Below are positions 45,821 through 54,874 of a DNA stretch of 64,000 nucleotides, in pieces. The first letter of the stretch is position 1. Each line of letters begins with the position of its first letter. The notes under the pieces are model-generated. The model was not told the origin of the DNA, ran no database searches, and saw only the letters and a program-made list of their open reading frames with translations. The DNA comes from Paenibacillus typhae (lineage in GTDB: Bacteria > Bacillota > Bacilli > Paenibacillales > Paenibacillaceae): the NCBI RefSeq assembly GCF_900099765.1, contig NZ_FNDX01000005.1, positions 80,057 through 144,056 of the forward strand. The letters are read 5' to 3'. The position numbers and the translations under genes are program-made.

Positions 45821-46855
45821 ATGAAAAAAACAGCAACCTGGTACGGAACGGTACTTCTGCTCTTATCCCTTTCCCTTGTTACGGTTCTTTCCGGCTGCAG
45901 CTCCAAGGGGGATGCAGCGGCTTCCGGAGAGGCGGGAGGCAGCCGGCCTGCAGCCCTGAAGATTAAAATCGCCGACACCAACACCAATCCGGTGTTCCGG
46001 GTGGCGGCGGACAAGGGCTTTTTCAAGAATCATAATATTGATGCAGAAATCGTCACCTTTGCCTCCCCGGCCGAGGGGGTAAACGCCCTGTTCATCAAGC
46101 AGGTGGATGTAGCTTACGGCGCGGACTTTCCGGTGCTGAACGCGGTATCCAAGGGCGGGTATTCCATTATTGCTTCTGCGGGGCAGGCCACCGATCAGGC
46201 GGCTGCAGCCTGGAAGCTGTACGTAAGGGATGAAATCCAGTCGGCGGCTGACCTGAAGGGCAAGAACCTCAGCTTCATCCGCGGAACCTTTATTCCGTAC
46301 CTGTGGGATGAATACCTGAAGGAGCAGGGCATTGCGCTGAGCGATGTGACGTTGACCGGACAGGGCGGATTTGATGAAGCCTTTATTGCCCTGAAGCAGG
46401 GGGATATTGATGCAGCCTGGGTCATCGGCTCGGCACTCGTTGATAAGCTGGCAGCCCTGGAGAATGTGCACGAGCTGAGCGATATGTCCAAAACGCCGGT
46501 GCGGCTCGGTATGGGCATTGTGAGCAGTGACGAATTCATTGCCGGGAATCCGGATGGAATCGGCAATTTCCTGGCGGCAGTTGATGAAGCCTCGGCGTAT
46601 GCCCAGGAGCATCCCGAAGAAGTGGCTGACCTTATGTATGACGAAGTAAAGCAGCCTAAGGAAAACACGCTGAAGGATCTTCCGCTGAATCCGTGGATTA
46701 TCGGCTTTACCCCGGCTGCTTATGACAGCCTGGCCGGACAGAAGGAATATATGATCGGTGCGGGAATCATCGAGAAGGATTTTGACCTGAAGGCCACTAT
46801 CAATCTGGAGCCGCTGAAAAAAGTGCTGCCGGATACCGTAACTTACGGGGAGTAG
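45821..46855 (+). CDS. ABC transporter substrate-binding lipoprotein, SsuA/TauA type
   Basis: 344 residues. Signal peptide with lipobox LSGC (Cys26). NMT1/SsuA fold: LKIKIADTNTNPVFRVAADKGFFKNHNIDAEIV, DQAAAAWKLYVRDEIQSAADLKGKNLSFIRGTF and PSS-like ligand loop VIGSALVDKLAAL. Likely binds sulfonates, sulfate esters or related anions. Downstream of the sulfotransferase by 31 bases. Confidence 0.88.
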   Translation: MKKTATWYGTVLLLLSLSLVTVLSGCSSKGDAAASGEAGGSRPAALKIKIADTNTNPVFRVAADKGFFKNHNIDAEIVTFASPAEGVNALFIKQVDVAYGADFPVLNAVSKGGYSIIASAGQATDQAAAAWKLYVRDEIQSAADLKGKNLSFIRGTFIPYLWDEYLKEQGIALSDVTLTGQGGFDEAFIALKQGDIDAAWVIGSALVDKLAALENVHELSDMSKTPVRLGMGIVSSDEFIAGNPDGIGNFLAAVDEASAYAQEHPEEVADLMYDEVKQPKENTLKDLPLNPWIIGFTPAAYDSLAGQKEYMIGAGIIEKDFDLKATINLEPLKKVLPDTVTYGE

Positions 46856-46917
46856 AACAGCCGGCAGGCCAACGGAGATTTGCTGTTTTAACTTAAAATG
46901 TTCAGGAGGTGCCTTAG

Positions 46918-47694
46918 ATGTCTTCACTATCGAACCGTCATGCGATTCAAATCGAGCAGCTCCGCAAAAGCTACAGTGCCCAGACAACAGGGGACGTTCA
47001 TTACATCATTAAAGACGTCAATCTGGTGATCAAAGGCGGGGAGTTCTTCGTTCTGCTCGGACCGAGCGGCTGCGGCAAATCAACGCTGCTTAATATGATC
47101 GCCGGGTTTGTCTCGAAATCGGGAGGCAACCTGAAGGTGGACAATGTCGAGGTTGACCGGCCGGGCAGAGACCGTGCGGTAGTCTTCCAGCAGGCGGATT
47201 CGTCCCTGTTCCCCTGGCTGACGGTGCAGGAGAATGTCGAGTTCGGGCTGCGGATGAAGAAGACACCGAAGGCCGAGCGCAAAGTCATTTCTGACCGTTT
47301 CATCCAGCTGGTCGGCTTATCCGGTCATGAAAAGAAGTTCCCGAAGGAGCTGTCCGGCGGTATGAAGCAGCGTGTACAGCTGGCCCGGGTGCTGGCGAAC
47401 GATCCGGCCATTCTGCTGATGGATGAACCGTTCGGCGCCCTGGATGCGATGACCCGGCGGACGATGCAGAAGGAGCTGGTTAATATCTGGCGGGAGACGC
47501 ACAAGACGGTTATTTTCGTCACGCATGATATTCAGGAAGCGCTGCTGCTCGGGGAGCGGATCGGAATTATGTCGGTAGGCCCCTCCTCCAACATTACCGA
47601 TATTTACGACAATACCCTGCCTTTTCCGCGGGATGTCGCTTCTCCTGAGTTCTACTCGCTGTACAACCGGATTCAGGGTCATTTTGAAGAATAG
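46918..47694 (+). CDS. ABC transporter ATP-binding protein, SsuB/TauB type
   Basis: 258 residues. Walker A GPSGCGKST, Q loop VFQQADSSLFPWLT, signature LSGGMKQRVQLARVL, Walker B ILLMDEPFGALD, H-loop FVTHDIQEA. Typical single-domain importer ATPase of the nitrate/sulfonate/taurine group. GGAGG precedes the ATG. Confidence 0.92.
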   Translation: MSSLSNRHAIQIEQLRKSYSAQTTGDVHYIIKDVNLVIKGGEFFVLLGPSGCGKSTLLNMIAGFVSKSGGNLKVDNVEVDRPGRDRAVVFQQADSSLFPWLTVQENVEFGLRMKKTPKAERKVISDRFIQLVGLSGHEKKFPKELSGGMKQRVQLARVLANDPAILLMDEPFGALDAMTRRTMQKELVNIWRETHKTVIFVTHDIQEALLLGERIGIMSVGPSSNITDIYDNTLPFPRDVASPEFYSLYNRIQGHFEE

Positions 47695-47712
47695 ATAAGG
47701 GTGTGACACATA

Positions 47713-48489
47713 ATGAAATGGGTGGAGAAAAAATGGGTGTCCGTCTCGCTGCTGTGGCTGGCCGCCTTGTGCATCTGGCAGCTCGGTGCGCTGATCTACG
47801 GCCCTGACGTTATTCCGGGACCATGGGCCACCCTGCAGGGCGGCCGGGAGCTGATCAGTGACGGTACCCTGATGCAGTATATCGGGATCAGCTTTTACCG
47901 GGTACTGGTGGGCTGGGTGCTGGGCAGTCTGCTGGCTGTTCCAGTCGGGCTCACTATCGGCAAGGTGAACATCATCCGGATTTTTGCCGAGCCATTCTTG
48001 AACTTTATCCGCTTTATTCCCCCGATTGCCTTCATCACGCTGTTTCTGGTGTGGTTCGGGATCGGGGAACAGTCCAAAATCGCCCTGATCATGTACGCTA
48101 CCTTCTTCATCGTGGTGCTGAATACGCTGACCGGCGTGATGTCGGTGGAGGAGGACAAAATCCGCTCCGCCCGCAGCATGGGGGCAAGTGAATGGCAAAT
48201 CCTGCTGCATGTCATCGTTCCGGCAACCACACCGTATATTTTTACCGGTATCCGGCTGGCGATGGGCACCTCCTATATGGCGATTATCGGGGCAGAGATG
48301 ATTGCCTCAAATGAAGGTGTAGGTTATCTGATCTGGAACTCGCGGCTGTTTTTCCGGACGGACTGGATTTTTGTCGGGCTGTTCTGTCTTGGCTTCATGG
48401 GCTTCTTTACCGACCGGCTGTTCAACTGGTTCGGGCGCAAGGTGCTGTACCGCTATGGTGTAGTGAGTATGGCGGCGCGCAAACGCTGA
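47713..48489 (+). CDS. ABC transporter permease, SsuC/TauC type
   Basis: 258 residues, six membrane segments. EAA loop GASEWQILLHVIVPATTPYIFTGIRLAMGTSYMAIIGAEM. Last gene of the transporter set; start 18 bases after the ATPase stop with AAGGGTG upstream. Confidence 0.92.
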   Translation: MKWVEKKWVSVSLLWLAALCIWQLGALIYGPDVIPGPWATLQGGRELISDGTLMQYIGISFYRVLVGWVLGSLLAVPVGLTIGKVNIIRIFAEPFLNFIRFIPPIAFITLFLVWFGIGEQSKIALIMYATFFIVVLNTLTGVMSVEEDKIRSARSMGASEWQILLHVIVPATTPYIFTGIRLAMGTSYMAIIGAEMIASNEGVGYLIWNSRLFFRTDWIFVGLFCLGFMGFFTDRLFNWFGRKVLYRYGVVSMAARKR

Positions 48490-48529
48490 TCGGCAGGCTT
48501 AATCAGGCGGCTTTCTTTCCGGATCATGC

Positions 48530-48535
48530 TATAAT
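48530..48535 (+). promoter_or_regulatory. Extended -10 promoter of the DUF6953 gene
   Basis: TATAAT preceded by TGC; -35 region is poor. Confidence 0.45.
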
Positions 48536-48585
48536 GTAAGGGCAACAGCACACAGCAAACGGGATTTGAAAGGGGCAGCAGCCTG

Positions 48586-48822
48586 ATGGAAGTAACCGCA
48601 CAGGAAGTAGCGGAGTGGATGGTCAAGGAGATCCGGTTCACCGGGACTCTTCACCAGACCGCCGCGATTGAATATGTTAAGGCCAACTTCGGCGAGCAGT
48701 TTGTGTTTGTGAACGAGAACGGAAATGCCTCGCTGGCCAAGGATGTGAAAAAGGCGTTCCGCAAGCTGCACGGCGGACGGATCGCCTGGGACCGCGATGC
48801 TTTTTTGTGGGCCTGGACGTAG
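48586..48822 (+). CDS. DUF6953-like small protein
   Basis: 78 residues, soluble. TAQEVAEWMVKEIRFTGTLHQTAAIEYVKANFGEQFVFVNENGNASLAKDVKKAFRKL is the typical core of this small Firmicute family, ending in a Trp-rich tail (IAWDRDAFLWAWT). Function is unknown. AAAGGGGCAG precedes the ATG, and a very strong terminator follows. Confidence 0.75.
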   Translation: MEVTAQEVAEWMVKEIRFTGTLHQTAAIEYVKANFGEQFVFVNENGNASLAKDVKKAFRKLHGGRIAWDRDAFLWAWT

Positions 48823-48823
48823 C

Positions 48824-48872
48824 ACAGCAAAAAGGACCATTGCCCGGTGAGGGCAATGGTCCTTTTTGCTGT
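48824..48872. terminator. Strong bidirectional terminator
   Basis: Perfect 22-bp arms (starting ACAGCAAAAAGGACC) around a 5-base loop GGTGA, with T runs in both directions. Confidence 0.9.
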
Positions 48873-49038
48873 ATAAGGCCTGCCTTTGGCGGCAGAGGTG
48901 CCGGAGCCTGAGACCTGTGCCAGGCGTCTGGGCTGCCAGAGTCTGAGGGCTGTGCCCCCAGAAGATTAAGCCATCCGACTATGCCGCGCCGTAAATACCA
49001 GCAGTCCGGCATGGTACAGACACCGGCGGGCCGCCGGC

Positions 49039-51375
49039 TTATACAGGCACCTCACGGGTGCTTTTCTCCATCGGGGAGCTGCACAGCGGACAGGGCTTGG
49101 AGGCCAGGTGGTCCTCCGCCCCGCCGGCCTTCATCCGGGTCCAGCCCGGGCAGCGGGCGCCGGTGCAGTTCCAGACCGGAACCCTATGGGTCCGGGCGTT
49201 CCCTGCTGTGCCGGAGGTATGCACCCTGGACACTCCGGTTCTGCTCACGGACACGGTGGAAGCTGTGGAAGCGGCAGGTCTGGACGGGGCGGCAGCCGTG
49301 AGGAAGGCGGACAGCATGAAGCGGGACACCTCCGCCTTCTTGCCCCGGTGTCTTGCCGGGGAGCTGATGAACAGCTCCTCCCGTGCCCGGGTGACGGCGA
49401 CGTAAGCGAGCCGCCGCTCTTCCTCCAGCGCTGCGAAGCCGGAATCGCTGCCTGCCCTGAAGCTTCCGGCGGGCGGCAGCTGGGCTGCCTTGCGGTCCTT
49501 GAGCCGGTCGCCCTCCAGCGCAGAGCTGTGGGGCAGGATGCCCTCCGAGGCACCTAGCAGGAAGACAACAGGGAACTCCAGTCCTTTGGACTTGTGGATG
49601 GTCATGAGTGCAATCCGGTTGCCCTGCTCCTTCAATCCGCTCTGTCGGCTCAGCTCATTGCGTTCGGTAATGCTGGCAATAAAGTCGAGGAAGACAGGGA
49701 GGCTGTCGAACCGCTCCGCCGAGGTTTCCAGCTCATCCAGCATTTCCTTCAGCGTCTCACGGTGCAAGGTGGCCTGATGACGCTCGTTGGCTTCAATGAA
49801 GTGGTCGTAGAAGCTTGTACGGATGCGGCGGATCGCCTGCAGCGGTGTCAGTGCGGCCAGGCCGCGGATCAGCTCCAGCCGCTCGCGCAGCTTGGCACCC
49901 TTGAAATCCTCCATTCCCGGCAGGGACAGGAGATGGATCAGCGGGCCCTGCTTGGGCTGGACAGCTTCCATCCGGCGGATATGCTCCATGCCTGTTTCCC
50001 GGTTCATGTAGAGAGTCGGCAGGATACTCTCCATTGCGGCGAAATTACGCCGGTTCAGTGACAGCCGCAGATGGTCCAGCACCGGCAGGATCAGCCAGTG
50101 CTCGTAGAGCAGCTGCCCTTCACCGTAATCAATATACGGAATATCCCGAAGCAGCAGCAGCTCCAGCACGGCCCGGTTGCTGCTGGAGGCCCGGTACAGC
50201 AGGGCAAAATCACGGTATTCCCGGCCGCCGCCGACCTCATTTACAATATGGTCGACAATCTGCTCGGCTTCCTCATCGGCCGTCTGCGGGCGCAGATAAC
50301 GGGGCTGCGCACCGCCGGCTCTGGCCGCCTGCAGTGTTTTGGAACGGCGGCGCAGGTTATGGCGGATGATCCCGTTGCCGAGGCCGATAATGGCCGGACC
50401 GGAACGGTAGTTAATGTCCAGGGTAATGACCTTTGCCCCGGGATACAGCTTTTCAAATTCCAGAATGAATTCGCTGCGGGCCCCGTTAAAGGAATAGATC
50501 GTCTGATCATCATCGCCGACAACCATCAGGTTGTTCTGCGGGTAAGCGATCATTTTGACCAGCTCATACTGCAGCTCATTCGTATCCTGGAACTCATCGA
50601 CCATGACGTACTGGAACTTCTGCTGCAGCTCCTGCAGCAGATGAGGCTGCTCAACCAGCATTTTATAGGCGATCAGCAGCACATCATCAAAGTCCATTTT
50701 GTTATGATCCTGCTTCCACTGCTCGTAGAGGGTCAGAATCGCCTTCACTTCCTGCTCGGCGGTGTTCGTCTCGGGAAGCGTATCCGCATCCCTCATGTTC
50801 ATCTTGCAGGAGGAGAGCAGGGCCAGCAGCGTCTCCGGCGGATAGGCATCCTTCGGCAGCCCCAGCTCCCGCATAATCTGCTTCAGCAGGATGTGCTGGC
50901 GGCGTGTCTCATGAAAGATGTCCTGCCGCAGACCCTGCCGCCGGAGAAAGTACAGAAAGAAAGAGTGGAAGGTACGGGCCTGCAGGCCTGCGGCATCGCC
51001 TTCGGCGACTCCCGGCAGCGCAGCAATCCGCTCGCGCATCTCCGCCGCCGCTTTGCTGGAAAAGGTAAGCAGCAGCATCCGGCTGGGGGAAATTCCCCGC
51101 ACGGACAGCAGATAACCGGTCCTGCAGATCAGCACCGACGTTTTGCCGGAGCCTGCGCCCGCCAGTGTCAGCAGCGGCCCTTCATGATGACGTACCGCTG
51201 CAATCTGCGGCGGATTAAGCAGAATCCCGCCCTCCTCAAGCCGGCGGAAATAAGCGGCATCGCCTTCCCCCGGCTTCACCGTGTCACGGCTGGTCCGGGC
51301 TGAGGCAATTGCCGCCTGGGGAATACGTTCACCGCTTGCACCAAGCGGTATATTATGAAATAAAAGCTTGTTCAT
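49039..51375 (-). CDS. UvrD/Rep-family DNA helicase (YjcD-like)
   Basis: 778 residues; ATG at 51375, one codon after a GTG, with AAGGTG upstream. SF1A motifs in order: AGAGSGKT (about 72-80), VDEFQDTNELQY, GDDDQTIYSFNGA, INYRSG, VFLLGASEGILPH and YVAVTRAREELFIS. The C-terminus has Cys-x4-Cys (WNCTGARCPGW) and Cys-x2-Cys (CPLCSSPM), probably a small zinc ribbon. It unwinds DNA 3'-5' during repair or replication conflicts. B. subtilis YjcD is of similar length. Third gene of the HAD / Imm30-like / helicase run. Confidence 0.92.
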   Translation of the reverse strand: MNKLLFHNIPLGASGERIPQAAIASARTSRDTVKPGEGDAAYFRRLEEGGILLNPPQIAAVRHHEGPLLTLAGAGSGKTSVLICRTGYLLSVRGISPSRMLLLTFSSKAAAEMRERIAALPGVAEGDAAGLQARTFHSFFLYFLRRQGLRQDIFHETRRQHILLKQIMRELGLPKDAYPPETLLALLSSCKMNMRDADTLPETNTAEQEVKAILTLYEQWKQDHNKMDFDDVLLIAYKMLVEQPHLLQELQQKFQYVMVDEFQDTNELQYELVKMIAYPQNNLMVVGDDDQTIYSFNGARSEFILEFEKLYPGAKVITLDINYRSGPAIIGLGNGIIRHNLRRRSKTLQAARAGGAQPRYLRPQTADEEAEQIVDHIVNEVGGGREYRDFALLYRASSSNRAVLELLLLRDIPYIDYGEGQLLYEHWLILPVLDHLRLSLNRRNFAAMESILPTLYMNRETGMEHIRRMEAVQPKQGPLIHLLSLPGMEDFKGAKLRERLELIRGLAALTPLQAIRRIRTSFYDHFIEANERHQATLHRETLKEMLDELETSAERFDSLPVFLDFIASITERNELSRQSGLKEQGNRIALMTIHKSKGLEFPVVFLLGASEGILPHSSALEGDRLKDRKAAQLPPAGSFRAGSDSGFAALEEERRLAYVAVTRAREELFISSPARHRGKKAEVSRFMLSAFLTAAAPSRPAASTASTVSVSRTGVSRVHTSGTAGNARTHRVPVWNCTGARCPGWTRMKAGGAEDHLASKPCPLCSSPMEKSTREVPV

Positions 51376-51423
51376 CACAGAATCACCTTCAATATAAGTC
51401 CATTAGCCAATCTACAATATAAC

Positions 51424-51450
51424 ACCGCCCTTCCCATATAGAAAGGCGGT
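51424..51450 (-). terminator. Weak terminator-like hairpin
   Basis: ACCGCC/GGCGGT arms separated by 15 bases; on the minus strand it is followed by GTTATAT, not a clean T run. It may reduce readthrough into the helicase gene. Confidence 0.35.
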
Positions 51451-51458
51451 TTTCCGCG

Positions 51459-51914
51459 TTACTCTATTTTTCCAAGCAGATTGTTGACCTTGCGCTCATA
51501 TTGGCGGGGATGGTTCTCACGGATTTCTTCGAGCAGGAAAACAAGTGCCCGCTTCACACGGGGGGACATGCCTTTGGCAATGGCAGTGTATTCCTTCCGG
51601 AACAGGCTGTCATCCAGAATCCTCTTATTAAGCACAATTGCCCAGCCCCGGGCAGGCTCAAGCATATCCGGCAGCGACTCCAGCAGCTGGGTCAGATACA
51701 TTTCCATATGGCAGCTCTCGACAAAATGAACGAGGCCGAACATCAATTCCTCATGCTCGGTCTCATCGTCAAATACTTTAAAAATCTGCTGGATCACCGC
51801 CTCCTCTGTATCGCCGGCCAGCCCCTCCAGCGCAAGGTCAAACAGCTCGCATTCCAGCTCTGTCCGCAGCAGCCGGTTGTTGTACAGCTGGGCAATTCCC
51901 GGATACATATTCAT
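51459..51914 (-). CDS. Imm30-like immunity-family protein
   Basis: 151 residues from ATG AAT ATG at 51914. All-helical, acidic: LYNNRLLRTELECELFDLALEGLAG, IQQIFKVFDDETEHEELMFGLVHFVES, LLESLPDMLEPARGWAIVLNKRILDD. The FDDETEHEE-MFGL-HFVE pattern matches my memory of the Imm30 family, found beside polymorphic toxins but also as stand-alone genes. No toxin gene is adjacent. Located between HAD and helicase genes on the same strand, so its role may be unrelated to toxin immunity. Confidence 0.55.
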   Translation of the reverse strand: MNMYPGIAQLYNNRLLRTELECELFDLALEGLAGDTEEAVIQQIFKVFDDETEHEELMFGLVHFVESCHMEMYLTQLLESLPDMLEPARGWAIVLNKRILDDSLFRKEYTAIAKGMSPRVKRALVFLLEEIRENHPRQYERKVNNLLGKIE

Positions 51915-51926
51915 CGCGGGCACCGC

Positions 51927-52790
51927 CTATTTCTTATCGAGAAGATGCCGGATTCCGGCAGCCACACCATGCTCGATGTTAGTGAGTGTCACAAAATCAG
52001 CGGTTTCCTTGAGGAGTTCGGCGGCATTGCCCATGGCAATCTTATAGCCGGCCCGTTCAAACATCGGCAGATCGTTATAGCTGTCGCCCATCACGGCTAC
52101 CTGCTCTTCAGGAATACCGTAGTGTGCAGCAAGCTTTATGACGCCTGCCCCTTTGTTGGCATCCTTGTGATTGATTTCAATATTGCTCTCATGGGAGGCT
52201 GTGATAATAAGGCCGGGAATCTCGGCGAAGCGTGTGGAGGCTTCCTTGAGCACTTCACGGTTCAGTGAGAAAGCAAGCGCCTTATAAATATGCTGATCTT
52301 CCTTGCCCCAGATTTCCTCCATGCTCTCCACATACGTTACGGCAGCCTGGCGGAACTGCTTGGCGATCATTGCCTTGAGCAGCCAGCCGAACCCCTCGGG
52401 GATTTCTTCGTCCTTGAGCTCTGCCAGCTTCTCCAGCCGGACCCGCTTGTCCAGCTCCACATATACATTGTCCTCGGTGTACACCTCGTAATACAGCTCA
52501 GGAACCTCATTCATCCAGCGCAGTACAGGGATTATATCCTCTTTATCCAGCGGCCGGCTCACCGCCTGGGAACCGTCCGGCAGGATCAGCAGGGCCCCGT
52601 TCATAGCAACGACAGGACAATTCAGGTCGGCCAGGCGCAGCTGCCGCTCAGCATCCATATAAGAACGTCCGGTGGCAATCGCCACAATATGGCCCAGACG
52701 CTGGGCATGGATAATCGCCTCGCGGTTCTCCGGACTGATATTTCCATTCTCGTTCAGCAGTGTTCCGTCCATATCAAGTGCAATCAGCAT
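51927..52790 (-). CDS. Cof-type HAD phosphatase
   Basis: 287 residues. HAD motif I LDMDGTLL (nucleophile Asp7, Asp9), motif II VAIATGRSYMDA, motif III Lys region KDANKGAGVIKL and motif IV GDSYNDLPMFERAG, with a Cof-type C2 cap between. Dephosphorylates small molecules such as sugar phosphates or flavin precursors. Ribosome site AAAAGGAG. Confidence 0.92.
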   Translation of the reverse strand: MLIALDMDGTLLNENGNISPENREAIIHAQRLGHIVAIATGRSYMDAERQLRLADLNCPVVAMNGALLILPDGSQAVSRPLDKEDIIPVLRWMNEVPELYYEVYTEDNVYVELDKRVRLEKLAELKDEEIPEGFGWLLKAMIAKQFRQAAVTYVESMEEIWGKEDQHIYKALAFSLNREVLKEASTRFAEIPGLIITASHESNIEINHKDANKGAGVIKLAAHYGIPEEQVAVMGDSYNDLPMFERAGYKIAMGNAAELLKETADFVTLTNIEHGVAAGIRHLLDKK

Positions 52791-52987
52791 AGTGTTGTTC
52801 TCCTTTTTTTGTAGGTTCTAATCCGCACCTCAGGGACTGTGAAAATCATTTCCTGTATTTTATCATTAATTCTCTGCAAATTAAAAATTCCTTTTCATGA
52901 ACTTGCCGGAATTTCCGGAATACAGCCCGCCCGTGTTACAATAAAAGACAGACTATTGATGAACCGCCGGAAAATGGAGGATTAATA

Positions 52988-54229
52988 ATGAAATCCAGGA
53001 ATTTAGCCACAATATCGCTTGTTGTAATGGCATGCGGTTTTCTGATTACGCTGTTCTTGCCGGATACGATCCCCTTTGAGCTGCTACGGGGCGGCTTTGA
53101 AGCCGGTCTTGTCGGCGGGATTGCCGACTGGTTTGCCGTGACTGCGCTGTTCCGGCATCCGCTGGGACTGAAAATTCCGCATACCTCACTGCTGCTCAAA
53201 AACAGGAACAAAATCGTCCAGTCTCTAATCTCTGCGATGGAGAACGAACTGCTGAACAAGGCGAGCATTGAAAACAAGCTGCGCGGCATCCGCATGGTTA
53301 AGCTTGCCGGCGGCCTGCTGACCAAATTTATGTCCAGAAAGAAAGTAAGGTCAGAAATTCTGGAGCAGCTGGGCACCTTTGTGCTGCAGCTGCCTGTAGA
53401 ACAGGCGGTGCCCTATCTGCAGAAGACCGCTGCTGATTATATCCGTGAAGCGGAAGTGGGTGAGACCGCAGACAAGATAGCCACAAGGCTGATGAATGAC
53501 GGCAAGGATATAGCTGCTCTGGATTATGCACTCGAGGGCGTGTCCGGCTGGACCGGACGTCCGGAGACCCGGGCCATGCTGGGCAAGCTGGCCGGTGAAA
53601 AGCTGGCCGAAGTAAAGCTCGGCGGACTGAAGGGAATGGCCTTCCAGGCCTTTGTCGGCTTTGTGGATGCCGATATGTTGGGGGAAATGCTGCAGGGCAT
53701 GATCCAGTCGGGAATCCGCGATTTCCGTGAAGCGGATAATCCGTACCGCGAGCAGATCATCCGGGAGATCCGCGTGGCCTTGTTCCAGCTTGTAAATGAC
53801 GAAACGAAGCTGGCTTCGCTCAAGGAGTGGGCCGTAAACGGAGTGCAGGGGGATGAGGCGGCGGTCTTTCTGCAGAAGCAGCTGGAGGTTGTCCGCAGCA
53901 AGGCGGCTGCCATGCTGGATGAGGACCGGGTAAGCGGCGGCCGGAAGCTGTTCAGCCTGTACGCCCAGCTGGTCCGCCGTGTAAGCAGGGAGACGGATCT
54001 TATCCAGAGCTGGGAGGAGCGTATCCGTGCTTCACTGATTGCTTTGGTAGAGGCCAATCATTACCGTATCGGTGTTCTGGTCAAAGAAAACCTGGATCAG
54101 ATGGACGATGACAGTCTTGTAGCGATGCTGGAGGAGAAGGTCGGAAAGGATCTGCAGTGGATCCGGGTGAACGGGGCAGTATGCGGTTTCGTAGTAGGCC
54201 TTGTACTGACACTCATTCAGCTGATCTGA
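52988..54229 (+). CDS. DUF445 membrane protein
   Basis: 413 residues. N-terminal membrane segment, then GGFEAGLVGGIADWFAVTALFRHPLGLKIPHTSLLLKNRNKI, the diagnostic DUF445 start; long helical middle; C-terminal membrane segment (VNGAVCGFVVGLVLTLIQLI). Found widely in Firmicutes (YheB-like). Function not established. Isolated gene. Confidence 0.85.
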   Translation: MKSRNLATISLVVMACGFLITLFLPDTIPFELLRGGFEAGLVGGIADWFAVTALFRHPLGLKIPHTSLLLKNRNKIVQSLISAMENELLNKASIENKLRGIRMVKLAGGLLTKFMSRKKVRSEILEQLGTFVLQLPVEQAVPYLQKTAADYIREAEVGETADKIATRLMNDGKDIAALDYALEGVSGWTGRPETRAMLGKLAGEKLAEVKLGGLKGMAFQAFVGFVDADMLGEMLQGMIQSGIRDFREADNPYREQIIREIRVALFQLVNDETKLASLKEWAVNGVQGDEAAVFLQKQLEVVRSKAAAMLDEDRVSGGRKLFSLYAQLVRRVSRETDLIQSWEERIRASLIALVEANHYRIGVLVKENLDQMDDDSLVAMLEEKVGKDLQWIRVNGAVCGFVVGLVLTLIQLI

Positions 54230-54246
54230 GCGGGATAATCGGTAAG

Positions 54247-54308
54247 AAAAGGGACGGCAGGTGCCTGAAGAGCGGATATCCGCCCTTCAGGCACTCAGCT
54301 GTCCCTTT
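54247..54308. terminator. Long cruciform-like terminator
   Basis: AAAGGGAC / GTCCCTTT with a second stem GTGCCTGAAG/CTTCAGGCAC inside. Weak T tail on both sides (TTTAATAT). It separates the convergent DUF445 and PII-like genes. Confidence 0.55.
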
Positions 54309-54339
54309 AATATAGATTCATATTCATTAATGGGTCAGG

Positions 54340-54666
54340 CTACAGCAGGTTTTTGCCGTTGCTGATCGTGAAGGCTTCCATGACTGGCAGCACGAAAATT
54401 TTGCCGTCGCCGAAGGAGCCCTGTTCTCCTGTTCTTGCCGTTCTCATAATAATGCTGATGACATCGTCCTTTTCTTCATCTTTAATGACGATCATCAGCA
54501 TTTTTTTGGAAATTTGATTATAATAGTTGGTTCCGACCTGGATTCCTTTTTGTTTGCCGCGGCCAAGCAGATCCATCTTACTAATGGAAGGGAAGCCGGC
54601 TAGCATCAGCTCAGCCATCACTTCATCTGCCTTCTCGGGTCTAATAATGGCCTTGATCATTAACAT
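54340..54666 (-). CDS. PII-family regulator, NifI1-like
   Basis: 108 residues. PII fold: IKAIIRPEKADEVMAELMLAGFPSISKMDLLGRGKQKGIQVG at the start and GSFGDGKIFVLPVMEAFTISNG at the end, with the short T-loop of the NifI1-like branch rather than the uridylylated Tyr of GlnB. Such proteins sense 2-oxoglutarate/ATP/ADP and bind a target enzyme or transporter. No nif, gln or amt gene is nearby, so the partner must lie elsewhere. AAGGGTG precedes the ATG. Confidence 0.8.
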   Translation of the reverse strand: MLMIKAIIRPEKADEVMAELMLAGFPSISKMDLLGRGKQKGIQVGTNYYNQISKKMLMIVIKDEEKDDVISIIMRTARTGEQGSFGDGKIFVLPVMEAFTISNGKNLL

Positions 54667-54751
54667 AAGGATGCACCCTTTCTACAGCGAATAGTTGGTT
54701 GTAGGGGGTTGCCAGCATCTTGGTGGCGGTACAAGTTAACACAGTCTGTTA

Positions 54752-54779
54752 TTGGCAACGCTTACATTAACAGTATAAT
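54752..54779 (+). promoter_or_regulatory. Orphan sigma-A-like promoter
   Basis: TTGGCA, 16-base spacer, perfect TATAAT on the plus strand. No gene follows on that strand; a transcript would run antisense to the 3' end of the glycosyltransferase gene. Confidence 0.3.
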
Positions 54780-54874
54780 GGCAGCCGCAGGCAATATCCT
54801 GCGAGAAGGGTCACAAAAACCTTTATACACATTGTCGCAATTCAGAGGAGCGAGCTTTCAGGCAGACCCCCCTG

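Noticed and set aside
50071..51303. 410-codon plus-strand frame
   Set aside because: Antisense to the UvrD-like helicase.
54752..54779. Promoter for a plus-strand gene near 54.8 kb
   Set aside because: Good TATAAT match but no downstream frame with a ribosome site; kept only as a low-confidence orphan element.
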